Part shown: positions 12,476 through 23,150 of the stretch, piece after piece | Layout of the letters: each line of letters opens with the position of its first letter | Position numbering within the stretch: position 1 is the first letter of the stretch | Source of the DNA: Ischnura elegans | Lineage: Eukaryota; Arthropoda; Insecta; Odonata; Coenagrionidae | NCBI RefSeq assembly: GCF_921293095.1 | Contig: NC_060251.1 | Coordinates: 88,026,566-88,090,565, forward strand | DNA length: 64,000 nucleotides | Reading direction: 5' to 3' | The notes under the pieces: generated by a model | What the model was told of the DNA's origin: nothing | Databases searched by the model: none | The model's input: only the letters and a program-made list of their open reading frames with translations | Position numbers and translations under genes: made by a program

Positions 12476-12714
12476 GTCTGATCTTAGGTTTTCCCGGCGT
12501 ATCAGTTGCAGAAAAGTTTCTCGGGTTTTCCACCGGTTGATGTCGTCCATGTCTCCCGACGTTTCGATCCGCGACTTGCTGATCATCCTCAGGGGATCTT
12601 CGGAATGATTCCGAATCTTCGGAAGATCCCCTGAGGATGATCAGCTAGTCGCGGATCGAAACGTCGGGAGACATGGACGACATCAACCGGTGGAAAACCC
12701 GAGAAACTTTTCTG
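12476..12714. mobile_element. Penelope-like palindromic terminal fragment
   Basis: Two arms of about 95 bp (from 12507, and to 12715) are near-perfect reverse complements with one obvious mismatch, around a short loop that itself folds (CGGAATGATTCCG). The insertion is bounded by an exact 13-bp direct repeat, CATTCATGGCTCT (12463-12475 and 12715-12727). Each arm contains CCTGAGGATGATC, a spacer, then GATCGAAACGTCGG. This arrangement resembles the hammerhead-type motifs reported in the terminal repeats of Penelope-like elements. Inverted partial terminal repeats and variable-length duplications are known for that class. No reverse transcriptase is present. Confidence 0.55.
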
Positions 12715-12929
12715 CATTCATGGCTCTCCTTATACTCCATGTTTCCAAATTAAACTTATTCAAAATAACTTTTAAATGTACATGATTATGTTATGATATT
12801 AATGATGGTAATATTTTTTTGAAATCTCTATCAGCACATTATATTTTATTCAATGCGGGTTCCAAATCACTGAGCCATATATTTCAATATTATGGTGTCT
12901 AATGCAAAGAGTCGGTCCGAGGGGATAGC

Positions 12930-13300
12930 ATAGAGGAGGCCCAATTACATTCCATAGAGGCCTGATTTCTGTTGTCAGTGCGGTCGCATTTTAATCGGTT
13001 TTCAATAATGTCCGCGGCGCGATGATGAGTACAATGCGATCTACTTTTTTTCCAATAGTTTGCAGTATAAAGTTTACCATTTCGAGGAATAGCATTGAAA
13101 AGTAATTAATTTGATAGATCACACCTTAATGTGTATATATATCGGTTAATACCCGTAATTATACCTTAATTCCCCGTGAAACCCGGATCAATTTGTCCGT
13201 CAGCGACACGAGTGGCGACTTTTGTAAACACATTTAAAAGCGCGGTGGTTTACAGCATATTGAGAGACCGAATTTAGGATCCTCTTTTGAAATATTCATC
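12930..13300 (+). repeat. Dispersed repeat, copy 1 of 2
   Basis: It aligns in the same orientation with 56500-57110: GAGGCCCAATT, TCGGTCGCATTTTA-like, AATGTCCGCGGCGCG, TGATGAGT.CAATGCGATC, GATCAATTTGTCCGTCAG and TAGGATCCTCTTTTG occur in the same order. No coding potential is seen. The family is unknown to me. Confidence 0.6.
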
Positions 13301-14716
13301 TGTCGGACGCTGCTACGGCGGGACGTCTTCACTCTAAACGTTATTTACTTCTTAAATATAATATTACCATTACTATTTTTTTTTTCATTTTAGAGGATGT
13401 TTGTATCTATACTTAACATAAAAATTACAAAAATCGACGTAGTGGCTACATCGTCAAAAATCGCTGTAAAAATTGGTAAAACATCTTCTCTTTCCCGTAG
13501 TTTTTTTTTCTTTTTTAGTGTCAAAAAGGTGCTGAGTTAATTTTCCTCTCCATTCATTGAAGCTTAACTAGCGAAAGTCAGCGAATTATCTGAAGGAATC
13601 GCTTGGGCAAAACAGGTTGAGTACGGCGTAATGCCACGGAAATCCGGTTTTCTTCGACCCCACTAGATCTATACTTATCTGGTAAGTGCCATCATTGGAT
13701 TTCTAGTATATTGACCGATAAATACCTCACAAATGCCTGTTAACCAGCCTTTAATAACAGCATGACTGGCCATTGTGATCCATCGTGAAAGTTCTGATGA
13801 GTATCTTGAAAATAAGTTCCATGACCCCCATGATTTTCAGAATTACAGTCCGCCATTGCAGAATATATTTAAAAATTGTACCGATTCCTCTTTCCACGTA
13901 TTTTCACCATTTACTCAAAGGATATATGTTTGAAATATAAAAACAATCACCCGCCAGGAGTCATCATTATCAACGAGCGACTTGGGTGAAGCGACAATTA
14001 TGTAGTAGTATTCCCAGAAAGTATCACATATTTTTCAAGTAAACTGTCTAGCCTTCGGTATAAATCGTTTCATTACCCATATTTGAATAAAGGGAGAGTA
14101 TTTAATCGTAATTGATTTGTTATCTTTTTAATTACATAGTTACTATATAAAATCGTGTAAGAGACGTGCATCTCTTTCAAGCTGAAGTTAGAGAAAAATG
14201 TATTTGTTTTTTTTCTTAATTATTTTCGGTGATATTTGGGCATCATAGTATTTAATTTCAGCCTCTATCTATTTAGTCTTCTTATAAAAACGCGGGCTTG
14301 TAGGTGTGTAAAAACTTCATTCCCCTGGATGATTCTAGCTGAACAACTATGTATCTCAGCAGTTCATAGAGCTTGAAAGTAGCGTAAAAAGATAGGAAAT
14401 TGATGTCTGAGGCGAAAATTTATTTCTTGTGTGATTTTTAGGAAAAAGAAGCCCCTCTTACCGAAGTTTAATTCGGAATTTTGAATTTAATGTTTCCTTT
14501 AAACTATTAATTATTAAAGAAATTTACCGTTACGGAGAGAGTAAGAAGAAAAGATGGGATTACCAAGTCTATTGATCCAGGAATATTTTTATTTATTTGC
14601 CACATCGGGGATGGTGGAAAAACCTGCAATTAACAAATAGTAGAGTATGATTATGGATGAATAATAAATGGTTAGGTATTTTTTGTGCAGGAATGATAGT
14701 GTTTATCGGTAGCCAG
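13301..14716. other. No recognisable gene
   Basis: AT-rich sequence with no family assignment. Confidence 0.5.
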
Positions 14717-14717
14717 A

Positions 14718-15360
14718 TTTCATCATCATAACTACTCAACTTACTCTTAAGGTAGGGTTGACGCAGTTGTTTTGTCAGCTAATCTTTTGAAACCTTCGTA
14801 TTTTTTCTCTTTCACAACTTTATTTACCTGGTAAGTAAATTTCATTCGTCGTCTCCCTTTTAAATTCTTGCTGTCAACTTTTTCCTCGACAATTGTTTTC
14901 ATCAGGCCATTATGTCTGAAGATCTGGCCTATTGGGTTTGCTTCGTTTTCTTCTTGTGTTTTACCGAGCTTCATTTTTCTCCTACTCTTTTTAGAACTAC
15001 CTGATTACTAACTCGGTCGATCCATTTGTCCCTCATTATTCTTCTGTAGCATCACATTTCGAGAACGTCCACCTTTGATTTCTCCGCTGCTGCCATTGTC
15101 CGTGCCTAACTTCATTCTAGAAGCACACTCCAAATGTGATTTCTGATGAATTATTTCCTTACTTCTATGTTCAAATTTCCTTGTGTAAGTAAAACTTCCT
15201 TTTCGCGGAATGTTCTCTTCGCCTGGGCTCCTCTATCGATGATTTATTCCTCGATTATTTAAGCACTATTAATTCTGCTTCCCAAGTAACAGATTTCATT
15301 CACGTCTTCCTGTTTTTGTTTCTCCGTTTTGATAATCCAGGGGAATAGTCGTCATTGCTC
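14718..15360 (-). mobile_element. RTE-type LINE family B, 3' fragment
   Basis: The minus strand encodes IGQIFRHNGLMKTIVEEKVD and then a GRRRMKFTYQV-like segment. These match the family-B copy at 60.7 kb (GLMKTIVEGQVEGKKGKGRP). Farther upstream, with frame breaks, come the W-DR-type and EMW-CYRRMM-type segments of an RTE C-terminus. The 3' end carries TGATGATG, the family-B tail. Confidence 0.7.
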
Positions 15361-16740
15361 GATTACAGTTAAATTCAATTTTTCCAGACGTGGAATGATA
15401 TGTTATGATGTATGTTTATCTTTATAGGGGTTTAAGTCCACAATTCAGCATTTTGGATCTAATATCATTCAGTTGTGTGGGAATATTGCTATTCATGTAT
15501 CCATTATTATTCGTAGAGCAATCTCCTATCTAATACTGATTTCGGTGAACTGATAGTATAATAAATGCAGTAGTTATACATATTAGTTCTTATTTTCTTT
15601 CAAAATGTCTTGCTCTGTAAGAAGGGTTGTAATGAACCCTAATGACCCACGGTCGCGTCAATCCTCGTGCAGAAATGGGACTTGATTTATCAGCTCAACT
15701 GTTTTCAATTTTAGTCTTTGTTTTTCCGGTTGCCATTAGTTGGCGAAACTCGAGAGCAGAGAAATTTTAATTTTTTTCCCCCTGAGAAATCCGTGCAATT
15801 TTCCGAAAGCTTAACATTCCGCCTCCCCATTTTTAACATTACGGTACGGTTTTCCCCGTCAGGAAACACTGCGGAAGGGAGATGGATATCCCTGCTTCGA
15901 TTGTGCCCTGGCGATTGGAGAGGCTGGATACATAACGAACGTGTTATTTAGTCCGAGGGGAAACAGCGTTCCTTCCGCGTCCGAGAGAAAGAGAGAGAAA
16001 CATCTCTTACAAGAGTGGTGGGCGGAGTCGGTGGCCCCATTTCACTATCCGATCGGAGCGCCTACGGCAAGGCTGCGGCCGGAAGAGAGAACTGGAGCTG
16101 TGGGGGTGATGTTGGCGGGCCGGCTGTGAGCGAGGGCAGCGGTAGTGTGCTGCCGTCGACTTAGAAGGAAAAGCCACGCGGTTGGGGGGGACTGGACCGT
16201 TATGATATTATGATGGGGGTCCAGGGGAGGCAAATGGGAAAAATCTCGCTGAAAAAGGATGAATTATTATCGTCGACTCGGAACGCAATCCCCTCCTACT
16301 CCCTCCAAGAACGAGTTTGTTCCATCTGTCAACTCCTACCGGGTGGTGTAGCGGGGCCGTCGCGGGAGATTGTCGAGGTGGCGCGGTTTCGTGGAGAAAA
16401 GGTTCCACCGTTCTCGTTTTATGCTTTTCCTGGATGAGAGTGAGTTGCACATTCGTCCCATATTTAGTGACGTTTGCATAACTTTATTTTATATCATGAT
16501 TACATGTTTTGATGGTGCCCTTTCAAGGTTTTCAAGCGTAATAGTCAGAATAAATCATGATAGATATCAGAATTGGAGCAGGGAGATCTCAATAAAGCAT
16601 ACCTTTAGATTTTGAAATTAAATACGTAAGCAAGGTTTTTACGAAGGAAATAGTTTTCCCGCTGACTTAACTGGATAAAGTTGTTTCGTGTTACCACTAC
16701 GGTGAGGAAACCATTGTACCCTATCTGATGATAAATGACT
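15361..16740. other. No supported gene; GC-rich patch
   Basis: 15930-16440 is GC-rich with several overlapping short frames on both strands. None has a recognisable domain, start context or splice pattern. Confidence 0.4.
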
Positions 16741-16746
16741 ATGATA

Positions 16747-17655
16747 CGAGGCATGTTCAGAAAATAAGAGGAACTAAATTTTTAAATATCTCGACATTTT
16801 GGAGAGTCCGATTGCCAATTTGTTTTATTATGTTGGCATAGATGCCCCTAAAGTATGACAAATTTTCAACTGCATTCATTGTTTACTCTGCCTGTGGCAG
16901 CCGCTAAGGTTAGACGGGTTTTTATGAGCTCAGATTTTCGGCTCACTTTTCATGGCTTGTTTGTGAATTTTTGCCCAAAAATATTCTGTAACGATGCCAC
17001 AGCCTCCCTAATCATCAGAAAAGGCTCCGTGTGGCTTTTTCCCATTTCCAAAAATAAGGAAAGCCTTAAAGGGCCGACGTTTCACAAACGTAGATGTCAT
17101 TGAAAGAAATCGTTGACAGAACGAAAGGCGAATGAGCGAGTTTGAGATGTGTTTCGAGGATTGGAAGAAACCCTGGCACACAGTGGCGCCGACTTCATGG
17201 GGCCTGAGGGGGCCCGAGCCCCCTCAAAGATTCGTTTGGGGGGGCGGAGCTCCCTCAATAATTCAAGAAAATAATTAAGTTATATTATGCTTTGTGAAAT
17301 CACAAAAATATATTGGTGATTTTTATTTCCCATGCTTGACGATAGTTACCTTTTAAAATAAATTCAACAATGAGTGTTGGAACAAATAATGATAAGGTTA
17401 AGCAGGTTAACTGAATCAAGTGGTGTGAATCATGGTAGTGTTTCGGTGCTGCGACACACTTTCAATTTAACATCTTCCTGGGGCAAGACCTCCGATATGG
17501 GCCCCCCCAATACTTTTTATAAGTCGGCGCCCCTGCTGGCACAATTGCATAATATCTAGCGGGAACTACTTTGAAGGCGACAACGTTAATGTGGACGAAT
17601 AAATAAATATTTTTCAAAAAAATTACAATTCCCGTTATTTTCTGCATAGACATCG
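16747..17655 (+). pseudogene. Mariner-family transposon, internally deleted and split by a hAT-like MITE
   Basis: Mariner transposons move by cut and paste into TA. TA dinucleotides flank the element (16745-16746 and 17656-17657). The terminal inverted repeats of about 29 bp match at 21 positions (left CGAGGCATGTTCAGAAAATA). Part of the 5' UTR is kept; the middle of the transposase is deleted. The C-terminal part survives with breaks: CGFFPFPKIRKALKGRRFT, then FEMCFEDWKK, then after the inserted MITE SGNYFEGDNVNVDE and a stop. At the usual D(34)D site, where the family has PCDF, this copy reads PCGF, so the third catalytic aspartate appears lost. Without the MITE it is about 546 bp, against about 1.3 kb for intact mariners. 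It is dead but could still be a passive substrate. Confidence 0.85.
17181..17535. mobile_element. hAT-like MITE inserted in the mariner (8-bp TSD CTGGCACA)
   Basis: The terminal inverted repeats are CAGTGGCGCCGACTT on the left and, reverse-complemented, CAGGGGCGCCGACTT on the right. An exact 8-bp duplication CTGGCACA lies at 17173-17180 and 17536-17543. Removing the insert plus one duplication restores the mariner reading frame around the DWKK-x-WH segment, which proves the insertion order. Confidence 0.85.
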
Positions 17656-17770
17656 TATGCTCGCACATCCTCTCTCAGTTATTCAAACCAAGGATTCAGC
17701 CTGTGCCGGATCCAGTACAGGGACAAGGGGGAGCTAGAAGGGGTGCCTGGGGATGACTTCCTAGCAATAC

Positions 17771-17880
17771 ATCTACATCTACTTAATACCCCGCAAGCCG
17801 CCTAAGAGGCGCGTGGCAGGGTGTGTTAGGACACCAGCCGTCTACGCATAAAAATGAAGTCCTCTAACGAAGTTGGGATA
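17771..17880 (-). mobile_element. CR1/L2-like LINE 3' end, minus strand
   Basis: Read on the minus strand, it ends in the hairpin at 17789-17821 (CCCTGC...GCGGGG with inner CGCC...GGCG) followed by TAGATGTAGATGTA. It is a relative of the 3.6-4.4 kb element with a different stem sequence. It appears to interrupt a decayed hAT-like sequence (17705-17765). Confidence 0.6.
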
Positions 17881-18114
17881 ACATTTATTCAAGTCCTTTA
17901 TGGTTCGGGGGAAAAACGAATTCACATATAAATGTCGGGTAGTGGTGCGGGTCCGAGTAAAATTAAAATTTTATCTAGTTTAAACCTGCTGTAATGCCTG
18001 CGAACCTGTCGACTAAGAAGGTGGACACATATGGTGCATATCCCAAAAACCTCTCCGATGAATGTTCACCACACGGCGAAAGCCTACAAAAGTATTCAAC
18101 CCAAAGGTTTGAAT

Positions 18115-18398
18115 CAGTGGTGTAACCATGGGGGGGATGTATCCTCCCTCAAAGCCTCTTAGAAATAAAATAGTTATTTAAAAATCTTGTCTGGATTTGA
18201 TGTATAATAACTGCATCTGCTTAAAGTTAAATTTTAAGTGCCAAAATGATGTAAAATGCATCTTCAGGCATGTTGTTTTTCAAAAATTTCCCTGAACTCG
18301 TTTCTTGGGGGGGGGGGGGGTAGCCTCCACTAACCACCCACATCCCACCCCTCAAAGCCCCCGCATCCCCCCAAAGCATATTCATAGTTACGCCACTG
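18115..18398. mobile_element. hAT-like MITE (8-bp TSD GTTTGAAT)
   Basis: It begins CAGTGGTGTAACCATGG and ends CATAGTTACGCCACTG, with an exact 8-bp duplication GTTTGAAT at 18107-18114 and 18399-18406. It contains a run of 14 G at 18307-18320. No coding capacity. Confidence 0.85.
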
Positions 18399-18416
18399 GT
18401 TTGAATAGGGTATATC

Positions 18417-19358
18417 CAGTGGCGGCTGGTGGTAATTTATCTAGGGTGTGCATTAGAGCAGATATAGGATGATTTAATTATATTATGTTAATCCTAATCC
18501 ATGAGCCTCATATTTCGTCGTAATAGAATACATAGCAAGCAAAACATATCACTGATACACTCTACCCTTAAAATTGCATGAACAGAAATAATATTAGCAT
18601 GTATGAAAATAATTATTCCCAACAAACCTTTAAGGCCGTTTTACACGGTACACGGAATTGCGCAGTCTGACGTACGTGTGAAGGCGCAATCAAAATTGCG
18701 TCGTGCAAAGCGGTGAATTGCTAGAACACATGCGAGAATGCGTGGATGCGAGACGGCAAAATAGCCCCTGTTTTAATTTCGTTCATGCATTCGCGCAATT
18801 CCACGCCATTTTAGAAATTAATGCAGCTCTAACCTGCGCAATTCCATGTACCATGTAAAACGGCCTTTACAAGTGACGGTAGTTGAAATTCATTCTCTTT
18901 TCCTTACACCCTATGAGGAAGTAGTGTAGAAAACGGCTATACAGATGGCTCTGTAGACGGACTAGGATCCTGGGCGCAGGTAGTGTAGGTGGCGGCTACA
19001 CCACTACACTACCTGCTAGTCAGTCACCAAAAACATGCGCGTGCGCATTCGCATGGTTTTGGGTCTGCTCCCATCGCCCCTTTGAACAGCACATACCCCC
19101 CCGCTTACCTCGTCCCGCCAGAGCTCCCTCAAGCGATCGCTCAGACCGAAAATGCGCCCGGTATGATGCCACGGGATCGCACACTTGTAGAGCGGTGAAT
19201 TCGAAAAGGAGATAGCTGTAGCGTTCGGAGGCTCATGTTTCTCTCATATGCAGGCAGTACTTTTATCCTTCGCGTTGCAAAGGAATAGTTTTCTTCTATC
19301 ATTTACTCATCTTTGGGTGTGCACTTGCTAACATGCGTATACGCACGCGCCGCCACTG
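18417..19358. mobile_element. hAT-like nonautonomous element with a nested MITE (8-bp TSD GGTATATC)
   Basis: It begins CAGTGGCGGCTGGTGG and ends GCACGCGCCGCCACTG. The exact 8-bp duplication GGTATATC lies at 18409-18416 and 19359-19366. It contains the PIF/Harbinger-like MITE at 18633-18866. The element is 942 bp, 708 bp without that insert, and has no transposase frame. Confidence 0.85.
18633..18866 (-). mobile_element. PIF/Harbinger-like MITE, copy 1 (TSD TTA)
   Basis: It is 234 bp with inverted ends AGGCCGTTTTACACGG / CCATGTAAAACGGCCT, flanked by TTA on both sides. A 3-bp TWA duplication is the mark of this superfamily. It is oriented opposite to copies 2 and 3. Confidence 0.85.
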
Positions 19359-19366
19359 GGTATATC

Positions 19367-19704
19367 TCACTCCAGATTTAGACTAGGGTTAGTGAAAATC
19401 ATACATTAAGGGCCAGTTTCTTTCCGTGGGACACCTCGCACTTCGAGGATTCTTGTTTGGGGGGTCCGAAGGCTTTACCCGGGAGCCTCGGGTCAGTGGC
19501 GCAGCACTATCCCTATTTGGCCGCCTTGTTCCTGATATGTGCGCATCAAAAGAAAAAAAAATCCTCAAGATTATGTGGAATGGCATTCTTCGGGATACTT
19601 TAGCATATGAAGGACGAATCCAGCTCTTCCAAGGAGTACTTGCGGAAAATTATGGCAATTCTTAGTTAAATGAACACTTTCGTTATTATGACCAGGTATA
19701 ATTA
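19367..19704. other. No recognisable gene
   Basis: One CAGTGGCGCAGC sequence (about 19494) looks like a hAT terminus, but I found no partner end. Confidence 0.4.
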
Positions 19705-20050
19705 TTATTAAAAATTTCTAGTGATTAAGGCAGGTTTCTATGATACCGAAGCCTTCTGGCAGCCTCCCCTTCCTTCATGTACTTTCATCTTGAATTTACC
19801 ATACGGCCTACTCCCTTTCACTCTATCTAAAAATCCTATTTTTTTCCTTCCTCTCCCTCGTTTACCTAGCATTCTACCATCTAACCCTGTTTTCAACACC
19901 TCCTTCCCGCTAGGCACTTGCTCCATCCAAACCTTCTATTTCCTCCGAATCTCATCTAGAAGCTGCCTCTTCTCACCCACCATGTGCGGCATTTCGTCGT
20001 TCCTCCTCCTCTACATCCACTTCACCTTCCCCATTCTTCTCCACTCTACC
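19705..20050 (-). mobile_element. RTE-type LINE family A, 3' fragment
   Basis: The minus-strand codons give MEQVPSGKEVLKTGLDGRML and GKRGRGRKKIGFLDRVKG, the conserved C-terminus of family A, preceded by the MVGEE-LL-E-RR segment. The 3' terminal hairpin is partly decayed. Confidence 0.7.
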
Positions 20051-21047
20051 AAATATTAGAAAGTAAAAAAAAAGGGATTTGGATATAAAACGAACAGAAG
20101 GCCATTTCACTTTATTTCCGTGACTTTTATTTTTCCTACAGATTTTTTGTGCTCTAATAAACCTCGCGAGCATATAGCCGGTGGGCATCTACGGGACGTT
20201 TGAATAACGTATGGCCCAGTGCAGGATTTCCTCCATGTGACATCTTACTATTAAAAGGCCAATGATTGTAACCGCGGCGCCTTTCCCACTGCGTCCATCC
20301 CCGCGCGAAGATAATATCGTAATCATTTGCATCTGGGAGGCTATTAATTCTGCTCGGAGATAACGCTACATCACGAGTGCATCGATGCAATAATCGAGCG
20401 ATATTATCGCTCGCTTCCGAAGGAAAAAAAAATGAATAAAAGTTTATTTTTTTCCGTTTCGCAGGGGTTGCGCGTGCGGTGCCTTGTTGTGGCCACGCGG
20501 AAGGGAAGAGTTAGAGGAAGGTATGCGAGGTAGATTATGCTTTCGTCCGGCTCCTAATGGTCGAGCCGGCTCAATCCATCTTCGCCGGAGGGAACCGGTT
20601 CGACTGACCCCACCGCTGATTTACCGATCTCGTTACGCGAATGTTTTCATTCGGCCCGAGCCATTATGCCTTTTCCCCACCCCCCATCCACCTGCCTCCC
20701 ACCCTCTTTCAAAAATACCCGCATCGTTACTTCTCCAGCGGATCAGTTCCGCCGTTCCATCTCGATTTCAACGCGGGCGCCAACTCTTCGATCTGAGAGC
20801 ACGTTAACCCCTTTGTAACACAGAGCTTCTTCTGGGAGAAATTAAATTTCAAGACTTCTCTTTCTAAAAAGAATGAAAATTCTCTACCCAATCATAATTA
20901 TTATGGCAGTTACTACATATTTCACCATAAAACTTTTCAGCACAAAATAATACACAGTTTAAATATTTCCTGAATAGAGCTAAAAATGTATCAATCTTTG
21001 AAGTTACTTAGAAGCAACATTGGGTTATTATGGGTTATTATTGGTAT
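20051..21047. other. No supported gene; GC-rich patch
   Basis: 20460-20810 is GC-rich and carries a 107-codon open frame starting at 20484, with no recognisable domain and an unconvincing composition. Confidence 0.4.
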
Positions 21048-21535
21048 TATTATTATGTATTCTACCGATTAAGGTAGGTCTCCATGGATTACTTAATGAC
21101 AGCCTCTCCTTATTTCATTTACTTTCCTTCTCAAATCACTCCTTTCATTCTATCTAAAACTCCTATTATCTTCCTTCCTCTTCCTCGTTTGCCTAACATT
21201 CTACCCTCTAACATTATTTTCAACCTCCCCTTCCCACTAGGTATTCCCTCCATCCATACCTTCTGTCTCCTCTGTATTATATCCAGAAGCTGCCTCTCCT
21301 CAACCACCATGTCCAGCACTTCGTCGTTCCTCTTCCTCTACGTCCACTTCACCATCTCCATTTTTCGCGACTCCCACATCTGAATGCCTCCAGTCTTCTC
21401 TCGTCCTCCTTCCTAAGTGTCCACGTTTCCGCACCCAAAATAGCTACACTCCAGATCAGACTCTTCACTAACCTTTTCTTTAAACTCTTACATAGCAATC
21501 CTCTCATAAGCTCCTTCCTATAAGCAATTTTTTTA
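21048..21535 (-). mobile_element. RTE-type LINE family A, 3' fragment
   Basis: On the minus strand the frame reads LLCKSLKKRLVKSLIWSVAI and then GAETWTLRKEDERRLEAF, the family-A equivalent of the YGSEAWTL motif of RTE C-termini. After a frame break come VVEERQLLD and EGRMLGKRGRGRKII. It ends with the intact 3' terminus CTACCTTAATCGGTAG. Confidence 0.8.
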
Positions 21536-21669
21536 TGATGAAAATAGCTTAATCGTCGAATTAAATGGATAAAGTTATAACCAGATATTTTGTTTGAGTA
21601 CGTTGTCCATTCCGGCAATTTTTTCTTATGAAATATATATCCATTGATTTACATAAATGAAATATATAT

Positions 21670-22340
21670 CAATAGGGTGGTTTCCTATTATTTTTTTATT
21701 GCTTTAATCGAAAGATTATTACTCCTGGAGTACGTATTTCACGCTTTTAGATTTTTAAATGACAATATCTATTTTTCGCGATTAAATGAAAAGTGAAAAT
21801 TTTCAAGCGCGCGAAAACGCGACGCTTAAGTATGAATGCCGGGAAATATCTCCGTACGTCGTATTTCTGGTTCCCCCTCCCGCCCGGTGAGGTGACCTTG
21901 AGGCGAGGATTAGCGCTGATACGTCGCAGGATGCTAGCGGATAGCTGAGTACCTTGCTGGATGGTAGCGCTTGGCTTAAAAAAGGTTTATTAATACCTTA
22001 TCAAACGAAGAAAACTTTCCGACCTTAGCCAGTTTTAATAGGTGATTATTAAGACATGTTTCCCTGAGCTCTGCGCCTCATGCATGCAATGGTAACCTCA
22101 GACGATGTATAACTCCTATCCTCTCGTGTAGAAACTAGGTCCCTGTGACGTCATGCGGAGTGGAATCGCATGGGCGCCAATCTGGCCTTTTTCAAATGAG
22201 GATAAAAATGGACCATTACCATTCGTCTAAACCGGTATTTCAAAAACCAAATAATTTGTGTATTATGAATACACTAATGGTGGGTAACGAATCGCAATCA
22301 ATGCCTTTAGTTTTCTTTGATGAAGGAAACTACCCTATTG
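21670..22340 (+). mobile_element. MITE family with CAATAGGG ends, full copy (671 bp)
   Basis: The terminal inverted repeats are CAATAGGGTGGTTTCC on the left and GGAAACTACCCTATTG on the right. The sequence aligns end to end with 33903-34580 and, inverted, with 30643-31315. No conserved open frame and no clear target duplication, so I do not assign a superfamily. Confidence 0.85.
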
Positions 22341-22369
22341 GCAAGTTTTTTTCTTATGACTGTGCATGT

Positions 22370-22510
22370 ATATTTTGCTGGTATGCGTAATATTTCTATG
22401 ACCGTGCGGTGTATATGTGGCGGTTCTCTTGCATGCTGCATGTTGGTAATTGGTCACCCCCTGCGTAACACCCTAAAGGTGGCTCGCAGGGTATTATGTA
22501 GATGTAGATT
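22370..22510 (+). mobile_element. CR1/L2-like LINE 3' end
   Basis: It matches the last about 120 bp of the 3.6-4.4 kb element: GCATGCTGCATG, TTGGTAATTGGTCACC, the hairpin at 22459-22491, then TGTAGATGTAGAT. It is a short 5'-truncated insertion immediately downstream of the MITE. Confidence 0.75.
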
Positions 22511-23150
22511 CCTTTATGCAGAAATGTTTATGGGAAAGCATATCTGTTACCTTGTTTATAATTTAAGTAATCTACCGTTTAAAGATGTTATCACGTAGCA
22601 TTTTTCGAATCTCCCCGTCCCGTCTCTCCTTCGAAATTAGATTTCACATTTTCAATAAGGGCTAATGGCCTATTCAGGAATACCAACCCAGGAAATAAGT
22701 GAAGAGCCTTCGGATGAAACTGACCAAGGGAGGGTAGCAACTGACCGAAAGGCCTCGGGTTTTTGAAGCCATCCAAAACAGAAATATTCGAAATGCTGTG
22801 TGGCACGGGTAAATGAGTGCCCCCTAACTCCGAGTGTGTGGAATCGCTCGTTTGTGACTTACTTCGGGTTGAGCTCTATCCAGGCCAACCTTCAGGTTAA
22901 ATCAGTGAGCGAGAGAGTGATTAAGAAAGCCTCAAGTATTCCTATTGTAAGAACGAAGATTTCCGAGGTGTTGCATTGCGATTTTATTCATTTTTCCAGT
23001 TAAACCGCGTCGGTTGCTATGGTGACGACGGGTTGGTTTCAAATTATCTTGTGTGGAAACAATCCCTAAAAAATCATGAGATGTTAAATTCTATCTACAT
23101 AGCTGTTTAACCTAACGGTAAAAACAATAATAATAATATGATATGAGGCA
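22511..23150. other. No recognisable gene
   Basis: Nothing assigned. Confidence 0.4.

Noticed and set aside
17705..17765. Possible ninth hAT-like element starting GTGCCGGATCCAGTACAGGG
   Set aside because: Only one end-like stretch is visible and it is interrupted by the LINE 3' end; no matching duplication could be found.
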